Source of the DNA: Candidatus Eremiobacteraceae bacterium
GTDB lineage: Bacteria; Vulcanimicrobiota; Vulcanimicrobiia; Eremiobacterales; Eremiobacteraceae
Assembly (NCBI GenBank): GCA_035295225.1
Contig: DATGJI010000028.1
Location: 1-53,107 of the forward strand
Direction: 5' to 3'
Length of the DNA stretch: 53,107 nucleotides
Shown: positions 25,201 to 34,243 of the stretch, one piece after another
How positions within the stretch are numbered: the stretch's first letter is position 1
Layout of the letters: the number at the start of each line of letters is the position of its first letter
The notes under the pieces: model-generated
What the model was told of the DNA's origin: nothing
What the model saw: only the letters and a program-made list of their open reading frames with translations
Database searches by the model: none
Program-made: the position numbers and the translations under genes

Positions 25201-27944
25201 TGAAGCAGCTCGCGGTCGATCTCGTCATTTTGAACGAGCGAGCGCCGTCCTACGCCCAAGACTTGCTCTCCGCCTTGGATACAACCATCCGGGCTAGCCA
25301 ACTTCGTCAAGCCACCGAGTATCATAGCAAGCGCGGCTCGATCTTCGTCCTGCGCGCAGATCTGATCTCAACAACGACGCGCAATGCGCTGCGAGGCGCA
25401 GCTCGGGCTACCCTCTTGAGCCGTAGCGGGAGCTTGTACGAGCAGGTCGGTCGTCGCGAAGATTCCGAGCCTGCGTTTTTGCGCCCGCGAGTTCGCCGGC
25501 CGTCCGGCATTCCGAATGGGTCGCTGCAGCGTCCGACCCTTGAGTATTTCAACGGTCTCGGCGGCTTTAGCGACGACGGCCGGGAATACGTGACGTATTT
25601 CGGCGGCAGCCAATGGACCCCCGCGCCGTGGATCAACGTCGTCGCCAATCCTTCGTTCGGGTTTCAGGTATCGACCGAGGGCAGCGGCTATACGTGGTCG
25701 ATCAACAGCCAGCGCAATAAACTCAGTCCGTGGTCGAACGATCCAGTGAGTGATAGGCCAGGAGAGGCGTTCTACGTCCGCGATGAGGACTCCGGGATGA
25801 TAGGCTCGCCGACGGCGCTTCCGGTTCGCGACGACTCCACGCCGTATATCGCCCATCACGGCCAAGGATATAGCCGTTTCGAGCACGTCTTTCAAGGCAT
25901 CTCTCTCGAGCTGCTCCAGTTCGTGCCATTGCGCGACTCTGTGAAAATCTCGAGGTTGAGGATTCGAAATCAATCGGGGCGTAGCCGTCGCATCTCCGTC
26001 ACGGCCTACGTCGAGTGGATATTGGGTACGTCGCGCGCGGGTTCAGCGCCGTTCATCGCGACGGAGATCGACGCGGGCACGAAAGCCATGTTCGCAACCA
26101 ATCCTTGGAACGAGGAATTCGGCGGTCGCATCGCTTTCGCGGATCTTTCGGGCCGTCAGCGCAGCTGGACTGGCGATCGGACCGAATTCATCGGGCGCGA
26201 TGGGTCCCTCGATCGCCCGGCAGCGCTCGACCGCGGCACGCCGATGTCCAATCGGGTCGGCCAGGGACTCGATCCGTGCTGCGCGATGGAGACTCGGGTC
26301 GAGCTCGCGGCAGATGCGACGGCCGACGTCGCCTTCTTCCTCGGCGACGCCGCAGCGAAAGAAGAAGCGCTGGCATTGATCGCGCGTTATCGAAGCGCCG
26401 ATCTCGACGCGATATTAACGCCCGTGACGAATTTTTGGGATGAGGCGCTTGGCGCGATTCAAGTTCAGACGCCGGATCGCGCGATGGACGTCCTGCTGAA
26501 TCGGTGGCTCTTGTATCAGACGCTGGCATGCCGGATCTGGTCGCGTGCCGGATTCTATCAGGCGAGCGGTGCCTATGGGTTCCGCGACCAGCTCCAAGAC
26601 GTGATGGCGGTCTGCAGCGCGAAACCGGACGTCACGCGAGAGCACCTCCTTCGCGCCGCATCGCGCCAGTTCGCGCAAGGCGACGCGCAGCATTGGTGGC
26701 ATGTGCCGTCCGGACAAGGCTTGCGCACGCGCATCTCCGACGATCACGTTTGGCTCCCTTTCGCCGTTGCGCACTACGTCGATGTCACCGATGATGTCGC
26801 GGTACTCGACGAACAAGTACCTTTTCTCGAAGGTCCTGAGCTGCGCGACGACGAGCGCGAATCGTACTTCCAGCCGAAGGTCGGCGAAGTGAGTGCCTCG
26901 CTGTATGAGCACTGCGCTCGGGCATTGGACAGGAGTCTCGCGGTCGGAGCCCACGGTTTGCCGCTGATGGGTACGGGCGATTGGAACGACGGCTTGAACC
27001 GCGTGGGCATCGGCGGCAAGGGCGAGAGCGTATGGCTCGCCTGGTTTCTCGACGCAGCGATTTCCGCGCTCGCGCCGCTCGCCGCTCGCCGCGGCGACGC
27101 AAAACGCGCCGCGGCGTGGCGGGCGCACGCCGTCGCGATGCGAGACGCGCTCGAGAGAGACGGCTGGGACGGAGCGTGGTACCGGCGGGGATTTTTCGAT
27201 GACGGCACGCCGCTTGGATCCTCATCAAGTGAAGAATGTCAGATCGATTCAATCGCGCAGTCGTGGGCCGTCATCTCAGGCGCAGGCGATCGGACGCGTG
27301 CCGCGGCGGCGATGGCAGCGGTCGACGCCCGACTCGTCGATCGCGGCCACCAGATTGTCCGGCTCTTTAGCCCCCCGTTCGACCGAACGCCGCTCGACCC
27401 AGGGTATATCAAGGCCTATCCTCCCGGCATTCGTGAGAACGGCGGTCAATACACCCATGGAGCGCTCTGGTCGGTCATCGCGTTTGCGATACTTGGTGAC
27501 GGAGATAAAGCTGCCGAGCTCTTCTCCCTCCTGAACCCGATCAACCATTCGAGTTCTCGCGATGCCATCTATTGCTACAAGGTCGAGCCATACGTCGCGT
27601 GCGCCGACGTGTACGAAGAGCGCGCTCACGTGGGCCGCGGCGGCTGGACATGGTATACAGGTTCGGCGGGCTGGATGTATCGGGCCGGCATCGAGTGGGT
27701 GCTCGGGATCCGCTTGCATGGTCGATCACTGTCGATCGATCCACGGATCCCGAAAGGGTGGCCTGGATTTTCGTTCAGGCTCAGGTACCGCTCGGCGACG
27801 TATGATGTCGCGGTTGAGAATCCGCGACACGTGAGCCTTGGGGTGACCAGTATCGAAGTCGACGGCCGAACCTTGGAAGTCGCCGGGCCCGTTATCCTGA
27901 CGGATGACGGCGCGACTCATAGCATTAGAGTGGTCCTCGGCTAA
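19275..27944 (+). CDS. ndvB: Cyclic beta-1,2-glucan synthase
   Basis: Inner-membrane enzyme that primes, elongates and cyclises beta-1,2-glucan from UDP-glucose; the product goes to the periplasm. Order: N-terminal cytoplasmic part; two membrane segments (about 395-450); GT84 domain with TLDADTRLP near 615 and QHRWARGDW near 760; further membrane segments (about 800-960); glycoamylase-like domain (GMSESAYNARD, about 1435); C-terminal GH94 phosphorylase-like region with GFRDQLQDV and GTGDWNDGLNRVG (about 2565), thought to trim chain length. About 2,889 residues, the family's usual size. Start uncertain: ATG 19275 is where the IRSELFGVERLE homology begins; TTG 19224 would add 17 residues. Neither has a good ribosome site. 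pgm follows after 11 bases. Confidence 0.93.
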   Translation: MEDPIRSELFGVERLELHAASLAEAQVIAANVQADHRVANRLRDNGNVLFDTYRAIAAAIREDDAITPAAEWLIDNFYVAQEQIREIRDDLPYSFYRGLPKLAQGPLKGYPRVFGVAWAFVAHTDSRFDAQLYRKFVRAYQAVQPLTIGELWAAAIALRVTLVENLRRLADQIISARDARQEADGIADRLLRVDGLGTDPPIVALRSSDKTRLPTAFVAQLVHRLRDQGEVATVALQQLDKLLAAQETSADEIVLAEHHKQSAMNVSVRNVFTSMRLISAVDWSEIFEDLSLVDAELRAASEFAAMDFPSRNRYRYAIEELARGSKVSELNVARRAIELAKRAQPPPHSTSGSAPNREQEPGYYLVSKGRRSFERSLGYRIPVSKWFVRAGEAAGVFGYVGAIALLVAFFLSLSVLGLLKFGITGWILAFLAFFALASASDLAVALVNRRIAIDSGPTTLPALELREGVPESLRTMVVMPVLLTSLTELENLLKRIEVHFLTEQRGELHFALLSDWNDSKTETAATDDEFLAAASGGIARLNARYGPAPGGARFLLLHRRRIWNESQHMWMGWERKRGKLHELNRLLRGASDTSFLDVSGRPPEVPSGIRYVVTLDADTRLPRGTLRRLIGKMAHPLNRPTLDPKNRRVIEGYAVLQPRITPSFPRAREGSMFNRVFTSPSGLDTYAFAVSDVYQDLFGEGSYLGKGIYDVDAFETALAGRIPESTLLSHDLLEGIFARAGLLSDIEVVEDSPTRYDVAMARQHRWARGDWQLLPWIFGSSVEFGKGVITPLGRWKMLDNLRRTLSAPAAFVALVAGFTLPLAAAVFWVGFVVATFVIPPFLAPIAGIFPRVPGISLRKHWNAVGADFAQASLQIGLTLTLLAHQAWLMGDAITRTLTRLYLTRRRLLEWTDAATLVSRTALGVRGYYRRMAGGVALGVAAGLLVAFAGHAAWPIALPFVTFWILSPAIADLISRPTRAMSEQRPSAADAKVLRLTARRTWRFFETFVSAKDHLLPPDNFQEDPAPVLAHRTSPTNIGLYLLSVIAARDFGWLGTMDAVDRLSATLDTMVGLERFRGHFYNWYGTLDGHPLEPRYLSSVDSGNLAGHLIALKNACAELIRAPIAGAWSFAGIADALEIALAASRALPKERRLQTASLQSVTEELAELSAAVAIPPVDATLPTYVGRADEIVARARTFVDIARALNAEMADASSAELLAQAEALHTVSQSHLRDVETLVPWAKLKQRDPVQPALAPLLGSIPSLEDLPKRCEAAVALLDIRGGDDALVEALGHSAQAARSLIDRLETIADHAKEFFEAMDFGLLFDPVRQLLSVGYRCGEGVLDENCYDLLASEAHLASFVAIAKGDVAARHWNRLGRTVTPINGGAALISWSGSMFEYLMPSLVLRAPVDSLIDQSNRLAVRRQIEYATGLGIPWGMSESAYNARDLEMTYQYSSFGVPGLGLKRGLDDDEVIAPYATALAAMVDSPAAARNFDRIGAAGGVGRYGCYEALDYTPSRVPDGQTVAVVRSYMAHHQGMTLVAIDDVLHDGIMQDRFHAEPMVQATELLLEERAPREILVVHPQHEHVKSSVSVRETLPHMQRRFDSPHQPIPRTHILSNGSYAVMLTSSGSGYSRWRDVAVTRWREDTTCDDWGSFVFVRDVASGEVWSAGYQPSGKEPAAYEAEFLEDRARIVRRDGAIMTTLDVMVSTEDDAEVRRVSISNFGSRAREIELTSYAEVVLASADSDAAHPAFSNLFVETEFIPKIGAIVATRRLRSPDEPQVWAAHLVVVEGDTIGAPQFETNRARFLGRGRGIRSAAAALDGQPLSNTSGAVLDPIFSLRRRLRLAPWSTARVAFWTLVASSREEVLDLADRHQNPAAFDRAVTLAWTQAQVQLFHLGIDADEANLFQRLAGHVLYSNPALRPSQEVLRRTEGGPRALWACGVSGDLPIVLCRIDDVADLGIVRQLIRAHEYWAMKQLAVDLVILNERAPSYAQDLLSALDTTIRASQLRQATEYHSKRGSIFVLRADLISTTTRNALRGAARATLLSRSGSLYEQVGRREDSEPAFLRPRVRRPSGIPNGSLQRPTLEYFNGLGGFSDDGREYVTYFGGSQWTPAPWINVVANPSFGFQVSTEGSGYTWSINSQRNKLSPWSNDPVSDRPGEAFYVRDEDSGMIGSPTALPVRDDSTPYIAHHGQGYSRFEHVFQGISLELLQFVPLRDSVKISRLRIRNQSGRSRRISVTAYVEWILGTSRAGSAPFIATEIDAGTKAMFATNPWNEEFGGRIAFADLSGRQRSWTGDRTEFIGRDGSLDRPAALDRGTPMSNRVGQGLDPCCAMETRVELAADATADVAFFLGDAAAKEEALALIARYRSADLDAILTPVTNFWDEALGAIQVQTPDRAMDVLLNRWLLYQTLACRIWSRAGFYQASGAYGFRDQLQDVMAVCSAKPDVTREHLLRAASRQFAQGDAQHWWHVPSGQGLRTRISDDHVWLPFAVAHYVDVTDDVAVLDEQVPFLEGPELRDDERESYFQPKVGEVSASLYEHCARALDRSLAVGAHGLPLMGTGDWNDGLNRVGIGGKGESVWLAWFLDAAISALAPLAARRGDAKRAAAWRAHAVAMRDALERDGWDGAWYRRGFFDDGTPLGSSSSEECQIDSIAQSWAVISGAGDRTRAAAAMAAVDARLVDRGHQIVRLFSPPFDRTPLDPGYIKAYPPGIRENGGQYTHGALWSVIAFAILGDGDKAAELFSLLNPINHSSSRDAIYCYKVEPYVACADVYEERAHVGRGGWTWYTGSAGWMYRAGIEWVLGIRLHGRSLSIDPRIPKGWPGFSFRLRYRSATYDVAVENPRHVSLGVTSIEVDGRTLEVAGPVILTDDGATHSIRVVLG

Positions 27945-27955
27945 GCGGTTTCGTC

Positions 27956-29596
<1,641 letters not shown>

Positions 29597-29704
29597 GCGC
29601 TGGCGCCCGCTACGGCGGGTCAGAGCAGAAGGGATGCCCCGAGCCGATCTAAATGTGCCGACGATGCGCTACGTTACGGGCGGTGAATGAGGAGCAGCCG
29701 TCGG

Positions 29705-30217
29705 TCACTTTTTGACGGCCTTCGATTTCTGCTCGCCAACCATCTCCTCGATACGAGGATGGTCGCCTTCTACCGTCTTGATCCACTGTTTGAAAGGCGG
29801 CACTTCCTCGCCGACGCGATAGAGGAAGTAGTAAGCGCTGATGGCGCCGACAAACTTGAAGCGCCGTTTGAGGTCGGCGGTCAATTCTTCATACGAACGA
29901 AGCGATCGCAAGTAATTGCGGAATCCCTTGTACTCTTTGTCGAGCTCGAGGATGGTCGCGGCATTCTTGATCGTCGCTTCGATTTTGCGCTTGCTGTGCA
30001 AGATGCCGTCCGTGGTCATGAGGCGTTCGATGTCCGGCGTGCGGTATCGGGCTACTTCTGCGATGTCGAAATCGTCGAAGGATTCGCGAAGCGCTTCCCA
30101 CTGGCTATCAATGGCCGCCCAGCTCAAACCCCCTTGGAAGACCGCGCGGGTCATCACCGCGAGATAGTCGGCGAGACTCGGTTTTGCGATACGTGTATGA
30201 TCAGCGCTTATCGGCAT
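29705..30217 (-). CDS. DNA-3-methyladenine glycosylase I (Tag)-like protein
   Basis: Tag enzymes remove 3-methyladenine from DNA. The core block QGGLSWAAIDSQWEALRESFDDFD (about residues 28-51) aligns well with E. coli Tag QAGLSW...YRACFHQFD, followed by DIERLMTTDGILHSKRKIEATIKNA, which matches the helix-hairpin-helix region. The N-terminal CGW...HDxEWG segment and the C-terminal His/Cys pair, which bind zinc in E. coli Tag, are absent. It may therefore be a zinc-less variant or have another substrate. GGAG lies about 11 bases before the ATG. It converges with pgm. Confidence 0.75.
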   Translation of the reverse strand: MPISADHTRIAKPSLADYLAVMTRAVFQGGLSWAAIDSQWEALRESFDDFDIAEVARYRTPDIERLMTTDGILHSKRKIEATIKNAATILELDKEYKGFRNYLRSLRSYEELTADLKRRFKFVGAISAYYFLYRVGEEVPPFKQWIKTVEGDHPRIEEMVGEQKSKAVKK

Positions 30218-30305
30218 ATTCGATTCGCTCCGTGAGCTCCCGCAGTCTACCGCTCAGCTCGGGCATCGCCTCTTCAAGCCGGCTGGGGATCTCTTCCAGC
30301 TGCAT
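30201..30305 (-). CDS. Possible 34-residue leader peptide overlapping the tag-like gene
   Basis: ATG at 30305 with AGGTGA 5 bases upstream; the frame ends inside the first codons of the tag-like gene, a 17-base overlap that could couple their translation. The product is a charged helix (MQLEEIPSRLEEAMPEL, then RLRELTERIEY) without known homology that I recognise. The frame is also open further upstream to 30551, but that part is less gene-like. Weak support. Confidence 0.3.
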   Translation of the reverse strand: MQLEEIPSRLEEAMPELSGRLRELTERIEYADKR

Positions 30306-30504
30306 ACCGTCACCTATAACTTCTTTGCAAGGCGCGCCTGCAGCATGTGCTGCCGACGAACCAACGGGCGGCAAAGTTCGCCAGTCAGTATTGCTGAATG
30401 CCTCCAATAGTGCACCGAGTTCGACTTGGGTCGAGGATTGAGTTGCTGCGCTCAGTAGGCCGGTTCGACAGCGCCGGTTCGTGCGCTCTGAACCGATCAC
30501 GCCG

Positions 30505-31179
30505 CTACAAAGGTTTGATTGTCCGTTGAATGTCCGAAGCGGAAATGTCAATTACCTGAAATCGCGTATCATCAAATGCCTCGGTTCTGGTGACGGAACC
30601 GTCGGCTATAAAGGCCTTCCAGTTCGCTCCATGAACGGTTAGTTGAAACGTCCCGATTGGCACGCGGTCAAAATAGTAGATGCCATTTTGAATGTCGGCG
30701 CGAAGCGAATCACCGTCCGCACACGATAACTCAACGGTTTCGCCATCGGGCTGGGCCAACCGACCCATCAAGTGCCCGAAGGGTGGATTGTAGGTAGCAC
30801 ACACGCCGTTGCCATTGATGCACGGGTCGGTATCGGGGTCGATTGTTATTGCGTATACAACCAGCGTTCTGACCGCGTTCGCGTGGACCATTGCTTGAAA
30901 ATCGGCGCTGCAGGTTGAGATCGTGAACGCGAACCTGCCATAGCCGGGTGGAGCACTAAAGGTCAAATCCTGCCCGGCCGTAGTTGCTCCAATGTCTCTA
31001 CCGGGCGTTTCAACCGCGGCCGACGACCCAGGGGGGATTTCGCATCCAATGATGTGGACCACGAGTGTGCCTTTGATAACGGCGCCTTCATCAGCGCGCG
31101 CTTGAATGCCGAGTCCCAAGAAACACATTGAAACGGCGAATAGTGCAGATCCACGCAGAAAAATGTTTTGCGATTTCAT
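30505..31179 (-). CDS. Exported protein of unknown function in the low-GC patch
   Basis: Not recognised. Start at ATG 31179 (MKSQNIFLRG) with GGGAGAG about 11 bases upstream; a longer frame to 31260 exists. Signal peptide at about residues 1-29 (ALFAVSMCFLGLGIQARA). The mature part has six Cys (in HIIGCEIPPG, STCSAD, DPCINGNGVCATY and ELSCADG), which could form disulfides. The C-terminal half (YYFDRVPIGTFQLTVHG) reads like a carboxypeptidase-regulatory or transthyretin-like beta domain. Codon use has noticeably more A/T than in neighbouring operons. Confidence 0.65.
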   Translation of the reverse strand: MKSQNIFLRGSALFAVSMCFLGLGIQARADEGAVIKGTLVVHIIGCEIPPGSSAAVETPGRDIGATTAGQDLTFSAPPGYGRFAFTISTCSADFQAMVHANAVRTLVVYAITIDPDTDPCINGNGVCATYNPPFGHLMGRLAQPDGETVELSCADGDSLRADIQNGIYYFDRVPIGTFQLTVHGANWKAFIADGSVTRTEAFDDTRFQVIDISASDIQRTIKPL

Positions 31180-31259
31180 ACTTTGCCAACTCTCCCCAGT
31201 AGTCATATCCATTCTGAGCACGCGACGTACGAAATGTCCACTAGATCGGTCGAATATCA

Positions 31260-31517
31260 TTACCTACGAAAGAACCATACTAGCGCGACGACACCCAAGA
31301 TGCACAATAAGCCAAAGAGGACCGGTAGCAAAGCCAACCATGGATATTGATTCGCCCCTGAAAACAGAAGCCGACCTCCAAAACCAACGAAGAATTTGAC
31401 CGCCATCGCCCCCTGCGAGACGATAAATAGTCCGAGAACAAACGCGGTGCCAATCCGAACAGAGAGCGGAGAATCTTTCGCCCGCCACGGTCCCAGGGAA
31501 TTAGGAATTTGTTTCAT
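31260..31517 (-). CDS. Small membrane protein, two predicted segments
   Basis: 85 residues; two hydrophobic stretches (SVRIGTAFVLGLFIVSQGAMAVKFFVG and LALLPVLFGLLCILGVVALVWFF) and a basic tail WFFRR that favours a cytoplasmic C terminus. No ribosome site stands out and no family is recognised. It lies 80 bases upstream of the exported protein gene on the same strand, in a stretch of about 50% GC. Confidence 0.45.
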   Translation of the reverse strand: MKQIPNSLGPWRAKDSPLSVRIGTAFVLGLFIVSQGAMAVKFFVGFGGRLLFSGANQYPWLALLPVLFGLLCILGVVALVWFFRR

Positions 31518-31719
31518 CGAACAAAGTGTTCGCGCAGCAAACGCCTTCTCCTAACGCAATATCGGCGAGCTCGGAAAAATCACAGCAGCGCCTGGCCTCG
31601 GTTAGGGGCAGACGCAGGATCGCTACGCATGCGCGCCTCCTAGCTAGTTGGGCTCGGGCCGCGCACTTGGATATTGTATGATCAGTTGATTTAATAGGCA
31701 AAGCAGGGGCGCGCTGCGT

Positions 31720-32070
31720 CTAGGGGACGGGGCGCGACACCCCTAGCGCAATCCATAAGAAAGTGAGTTGAGTCGCAATCAGTAGCGCTCGTTTTAAGGG
31801 GCTGCACCCTCGCCCGCGCAGCCATGCTATAGAATAAGAGAAATAGGGAATGAGAATAAGCAGAGTCGCGAGCAGTATTGCCAGACTTTCGACGGGCGTT
31901 GTTCCGGTGCTGGGCCCATAATAATTAGCGACTAGATTTCGGACTGTTTCATAAAGCACGACTGCGAAAAAAGACGATGGAACAAACAACAGCAGCGGAG
32001 CTAAGACAAATAAACGAAAGGTGCTAGGCCGCAAAACAAGATATCGCGTCCCCAACCTGTCCCTGCCCAT
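31720..32070 (-). CDS. Small membrane protein, three predicted segments
   Basis: 116 residues from ATG 32070 (AGGTG 6 bases upstream). Hydrophobic stretches: LFVLAPLLLFVPSSFFAVVLY, VESLAILLATLLILIPYFSYSIAWL and ALLIATQLTFLWIALGV. Not recognised. It is the third small leftward gene in the low-GC patch; the space 31518-31719 between it and the two-segment protein holds only a doubtful 66-codon frame. Upstream (32071-32357) I see no gene. Confidence 0.5.
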   Translation of the reverse strand: MGRDRLGTRYLVLRPSTFRLFVLAPLLLFVPSSFFAVVLYETVRNLVANYYGPSTGTTPVESLAILLATLLILIPYFSYSIAWLRGRGCSPLKRALLIATQLTFLWIALGVSRPVP

Positions 32071-32357
32071 TATTGCACCTACAGCGGGCCGTACCGCGTC
32101 TTTGCTCCAACCACGGAGCGCCAACGACTCCCGTGGCCGTCATTCTCGGTTGCGGAAATGTCGCGAATCGCCAAATCTGCTTGGTGTAATCCAACTGAAT
32201 CCCAAATAGTAACGGCCCGTACAAGACCTGGATGGCGTGATCCAAGTGCGCGTCATGATCTTCACCACCACCACCAGCCGAGTCTTGCAAAGACTGTCCG
32301 CCGAGCCCGGATAAACCTGCTTCGTGAATTCCGCGGTGCCGGCAGTAGGCAACGAAG

Positions 32358-32387
32358 AAGGCATCTCGGCTTTCGCCGCGATGCCTT
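32358..32387 (-). terminator. Intrinsic terminator of tRNA-Pro
   Basis: On the minus strand AAGGCATC pairs with GATGCCTT, then one mismatch, then CGGC/GCCG closed by a GAAA tetraloop; the stem is followed by CTTCGTT. It begins 12 bases after the tRNA 3' end, the expected spacing. Confidence 0.75.
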
Positions 32388-32399
32388 ATGCCGTATAGA

Positions 32400-32476
32400 T
32401 TCGGGCCGACTGGATTCGAACCAGCGATCTCCTGCCCCCCAGACAGGCGCGATAACCAGGCTTCGCTACGGCCCGA
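32400..32476 (-). tRNA. tRNA-Pro, anticodon GGG
   Basis: Minus-strand cloverleaf of 77 bases. The acceptor TCGGGCC/GGCCCGA pairs fully with discriminator A. The D arm lies in TAGCGAAGCCTGGTTATCGC. The anticodon stem CCTGT/GCAGG encloses the loop CTGGGGG, giving anticodon GGG. The T arm is CTGGTTCGAATCCAG. CCA is not encoded. TATATT lies 6 bases upstream as a likely -10 element; the -35 is unclear. Confidence 0.95.
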
Positions 32477-32606
32477 CCAAGAAATATAAGGGTTCTAGCC
32501 GGTTTTTACCTCCTGCAGTGGCGACGTGTCCCCTTACGTCTCCCCAATGCCATTTAATAGTGTATCCACGCGCTCCACTGACTCTCGGCAATCAATAGGC
32601 GTCAGG

Positions 32607-33119
32607 TCATTTGCCGCCGTCTGAAGGAGCAATACCGCCACGCCGCTCGAGGTACTCGCGGCTAAGCCGGACGATGTGGTCGAAGCCGGCCCACTGCAGC
32701 GGTTCGTTCTTCCTACGCAAGGCGATCACGTCGCTCAACTGCGCCCACGCTTCGATGACCCGATACGCGCCCGTCTCGAGATATAGATTCGGTGCGAGCA
32801 GACCCGTGCTCACGAGCGTGCCTACCTTTTCCCAAAAATTGCCGAGCACGAGTTCCGGATGCGTCGCGCTGAACGCGACGCCTTTCTCGAGCTCCTCGCG
32901 GTACTTCTCATCGAGTAGCCGCTTTGGCAATTCGTTCGCGACGTACTCGCGCGCCGCATACATCTCGGGCGAGCTGTACTCTTTATGGAGTGCGAGGAAG
33001 CCTTCGAGTTGTGTCGCCAATTTCAGTTGACGGATCTGGACGATCGCGGCGATCGCCGTCGCGGCGATGATGAGGGTTGTAACCACCGTGGCTGCGCCGC
33101 TGATGCCTTCCCATGTCAT
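32607..33119 (-). CDS. Small membrane-anchored protein, DUF4760-like, copy 1
   Basis: 170 residues. One N-terminal membrane segment (ATVVTTLIIAATAIAAIVQIRQL, about 9-31) is followed by a soluble helical domain with KLATQLEGFLALHKEYSSPEMYAAREYVANELPKRL. It is clearly related to the gene at 41790-42380: shared ATQLEG, the spacing of AR-x-FVA/YVANEL, and a WE/WA-x-L-x-x-VI block. Such proteins resemble the DUF4760 group, whose function is unknown. GAGGTG lies 5 bases before the ATG. Stand-alone, just upstream of tRNA-Pro on the same strand. Confidence 0.8.
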   Translation of the reverse strand: MTWEGISGAATVVTTLIIAATAIAAIVQIRQLKLATQLEGFLALHKEYSSPEMYAAREYVANELPKRLLDEKYREELEKGVAFSATHPELVLGNFWEKVGTLVSTGLLAPNLYLETGAYRVIEAWAQLSDVIALRRKNEPLQWAGFDHIVRLSREYLERRGGIAPSDGGK

Positions 33120-33529
33120 ATCGGCACCTCAAACCTTCTCGAAAGACGTCGCTCTAACAAGTTGCGGCAGACCCCGCAAGGTGGAGTACGGCTGCGCACC
33201 GCCTCCGCCGCGGTGCTTCGAAACGCCGTGCATGGAGTGGACGTTCAATTTGACGCTCTCATCATATGATGCCGAGAACGAGACGGCGGCGTAAGGGCCG
33301 CACGCTTCGATTCCCGAAGCTCAAGCGCCCTTCGAAGAGCTTCACCGCGGCATTCACCATACCGTTTGCGCTCTGGTAATTCACGGAACCGTTTTGCAAG
33401 GCCGGCGTCCTGCACGGACGGAGATCGAAGCGTTTCCCTATGGTCGACCTTGTGGTGGCCGACCTTCATCGTCCACCCTCTTCTCCATACCTTCTTAGGA
33501 TATTCCGACCGCTCGGCGACACTTATCCC
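33120..33529. other. Intergenic region without a convincing gene
   Basis: About 410 bases between divergent genes. Short open frames occur on both strands but none has a ribosome site plus recognisable homology. It must contain both divergent promoters; TTGACG at about 33250 lacks a matching -10 at normal spacing. Confidence 0.5.
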
Positions 33530-34243
33530 ATGCGACCCGCAAGGCTCTTCAGAATCACAGCTGGCCTCGTCGTCGCCGTCCCGTTGCTCGGTTGGCTTGC
33601 ATATGCCGGTGTCGTCTGGTTGGGATACGGAAGACTGCAGGTCGACCGTCGGCCCGACAAGATGCTCGATCGGTATATGCCGCAGTACGAGGTCGGCGAG
33701 CGCCACGAGATCATCGTGAACGCGCCGGCAAGCGACACCTGGGCCGCGGCTTGCGCGATCGACCTCCAGCGCTCGCCGGTGATCGGCGCGATCTTCTCGG
33801 CCAGAGAACGGCTGTTGGGCGCGGCGCATCCTGAGGCGTCGCCGGCGCCGTTCTTGCATCAAGCGATCGCCATGGGCTGGGGCATACTCGAAGAGCGAGC
33901 CGGCCGCGAGCTGGTGATGGGCTCTATCACGCAGCCGTGGGAAGCGAACGTCGTCTTCCACGCACTCGCGCCGGACCGGTTCGCATCGTTCGCCGAACCC
34001 GGCTATGTAAAGATCGTGTGGACAGTAGAAGCCGAGCCGACGGGCGCTTCCACGTCGATCGCGCGGACCGTCACTCGGGTACAGACCACCGACGCCGCGT
34101 CGCGCGAGAAGTTCCGACGGTATTGGGCAATTTTCTCGCCCGGCATCTTGCTCATCCGCTACGAGGCGCTCCGCCTGATCCGCGACGACGCAGAGCGCCG
34201 TTTCCAAAGGCCGCCGAAGCTTGCGCTGCCATCGTCACGATAG
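33530..34243 (+). CDS. Membrane-anchored SRPBCC-like protein
   Basis: 237 residues from ATG 33530 (weak ribosome site; GTG/ATG options lie further upstream). One N-terminal membrane segment (ITAGLVVAVPLLGWLAYAGVVWLGY). The soluble part opens with YEVGERHEIIVNAPASDTWAAACAIDL, which has the shape of an SRPBCC/polyketide-cyclase domain (strand, then A-P-A-x-x-x-W). It ends with TRVQTTDAASREKFRRYWAIFSPGILLIRYEALRLI, a typical long C-terminal helix. The ligand is unknown. The stop overlaps that of the converging acyl-CoA synthetase gene by 9 bases. Confidence 0.75.
   Translation: MRPARLFRITAGLVVAVPLLGWLAYAGVVWLGYGRLQVDRRPDKMLDRYMPQYEVGERHEIIVNAPASDTWAAACAIDLQRSPVIGAIFSARERLLGAAHPEASPAPFLHQAIAMGWGILEERAGRELVMGSITQPWEANVVFHALAPDRFASFAEPGYVKIVWTVEAEPTGASTSIARTVTRVQTTDAASREKFRRYWAIFSPGILLIRYEALRLIRDDAERRFQRPPKLALPSSR

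Noticed and set aside
32140-32364. 74-codon minus-strand frame just after tRNA-Pro
   Set aside because: Its first codons lie within the tRNA terminator hairpin and no homology is visible.
30000-32500. att-type direct repeat of the tRNA-Pro 3' end marking an integrated element
   Set aside because: I looked for a second copy of the TTCGAATCCAG segment in the low-GC patch and found none, and there is no integrase gene.
33245-34207. 320-codon minus-strand frame opposite the SRPBCC-like gene
   Set aside because: The product is Arg-rich and low in hydrophobic residues; the plus strand has a membrane anchor and an SRPBCC-like pattern. The two cannot both be well supported.
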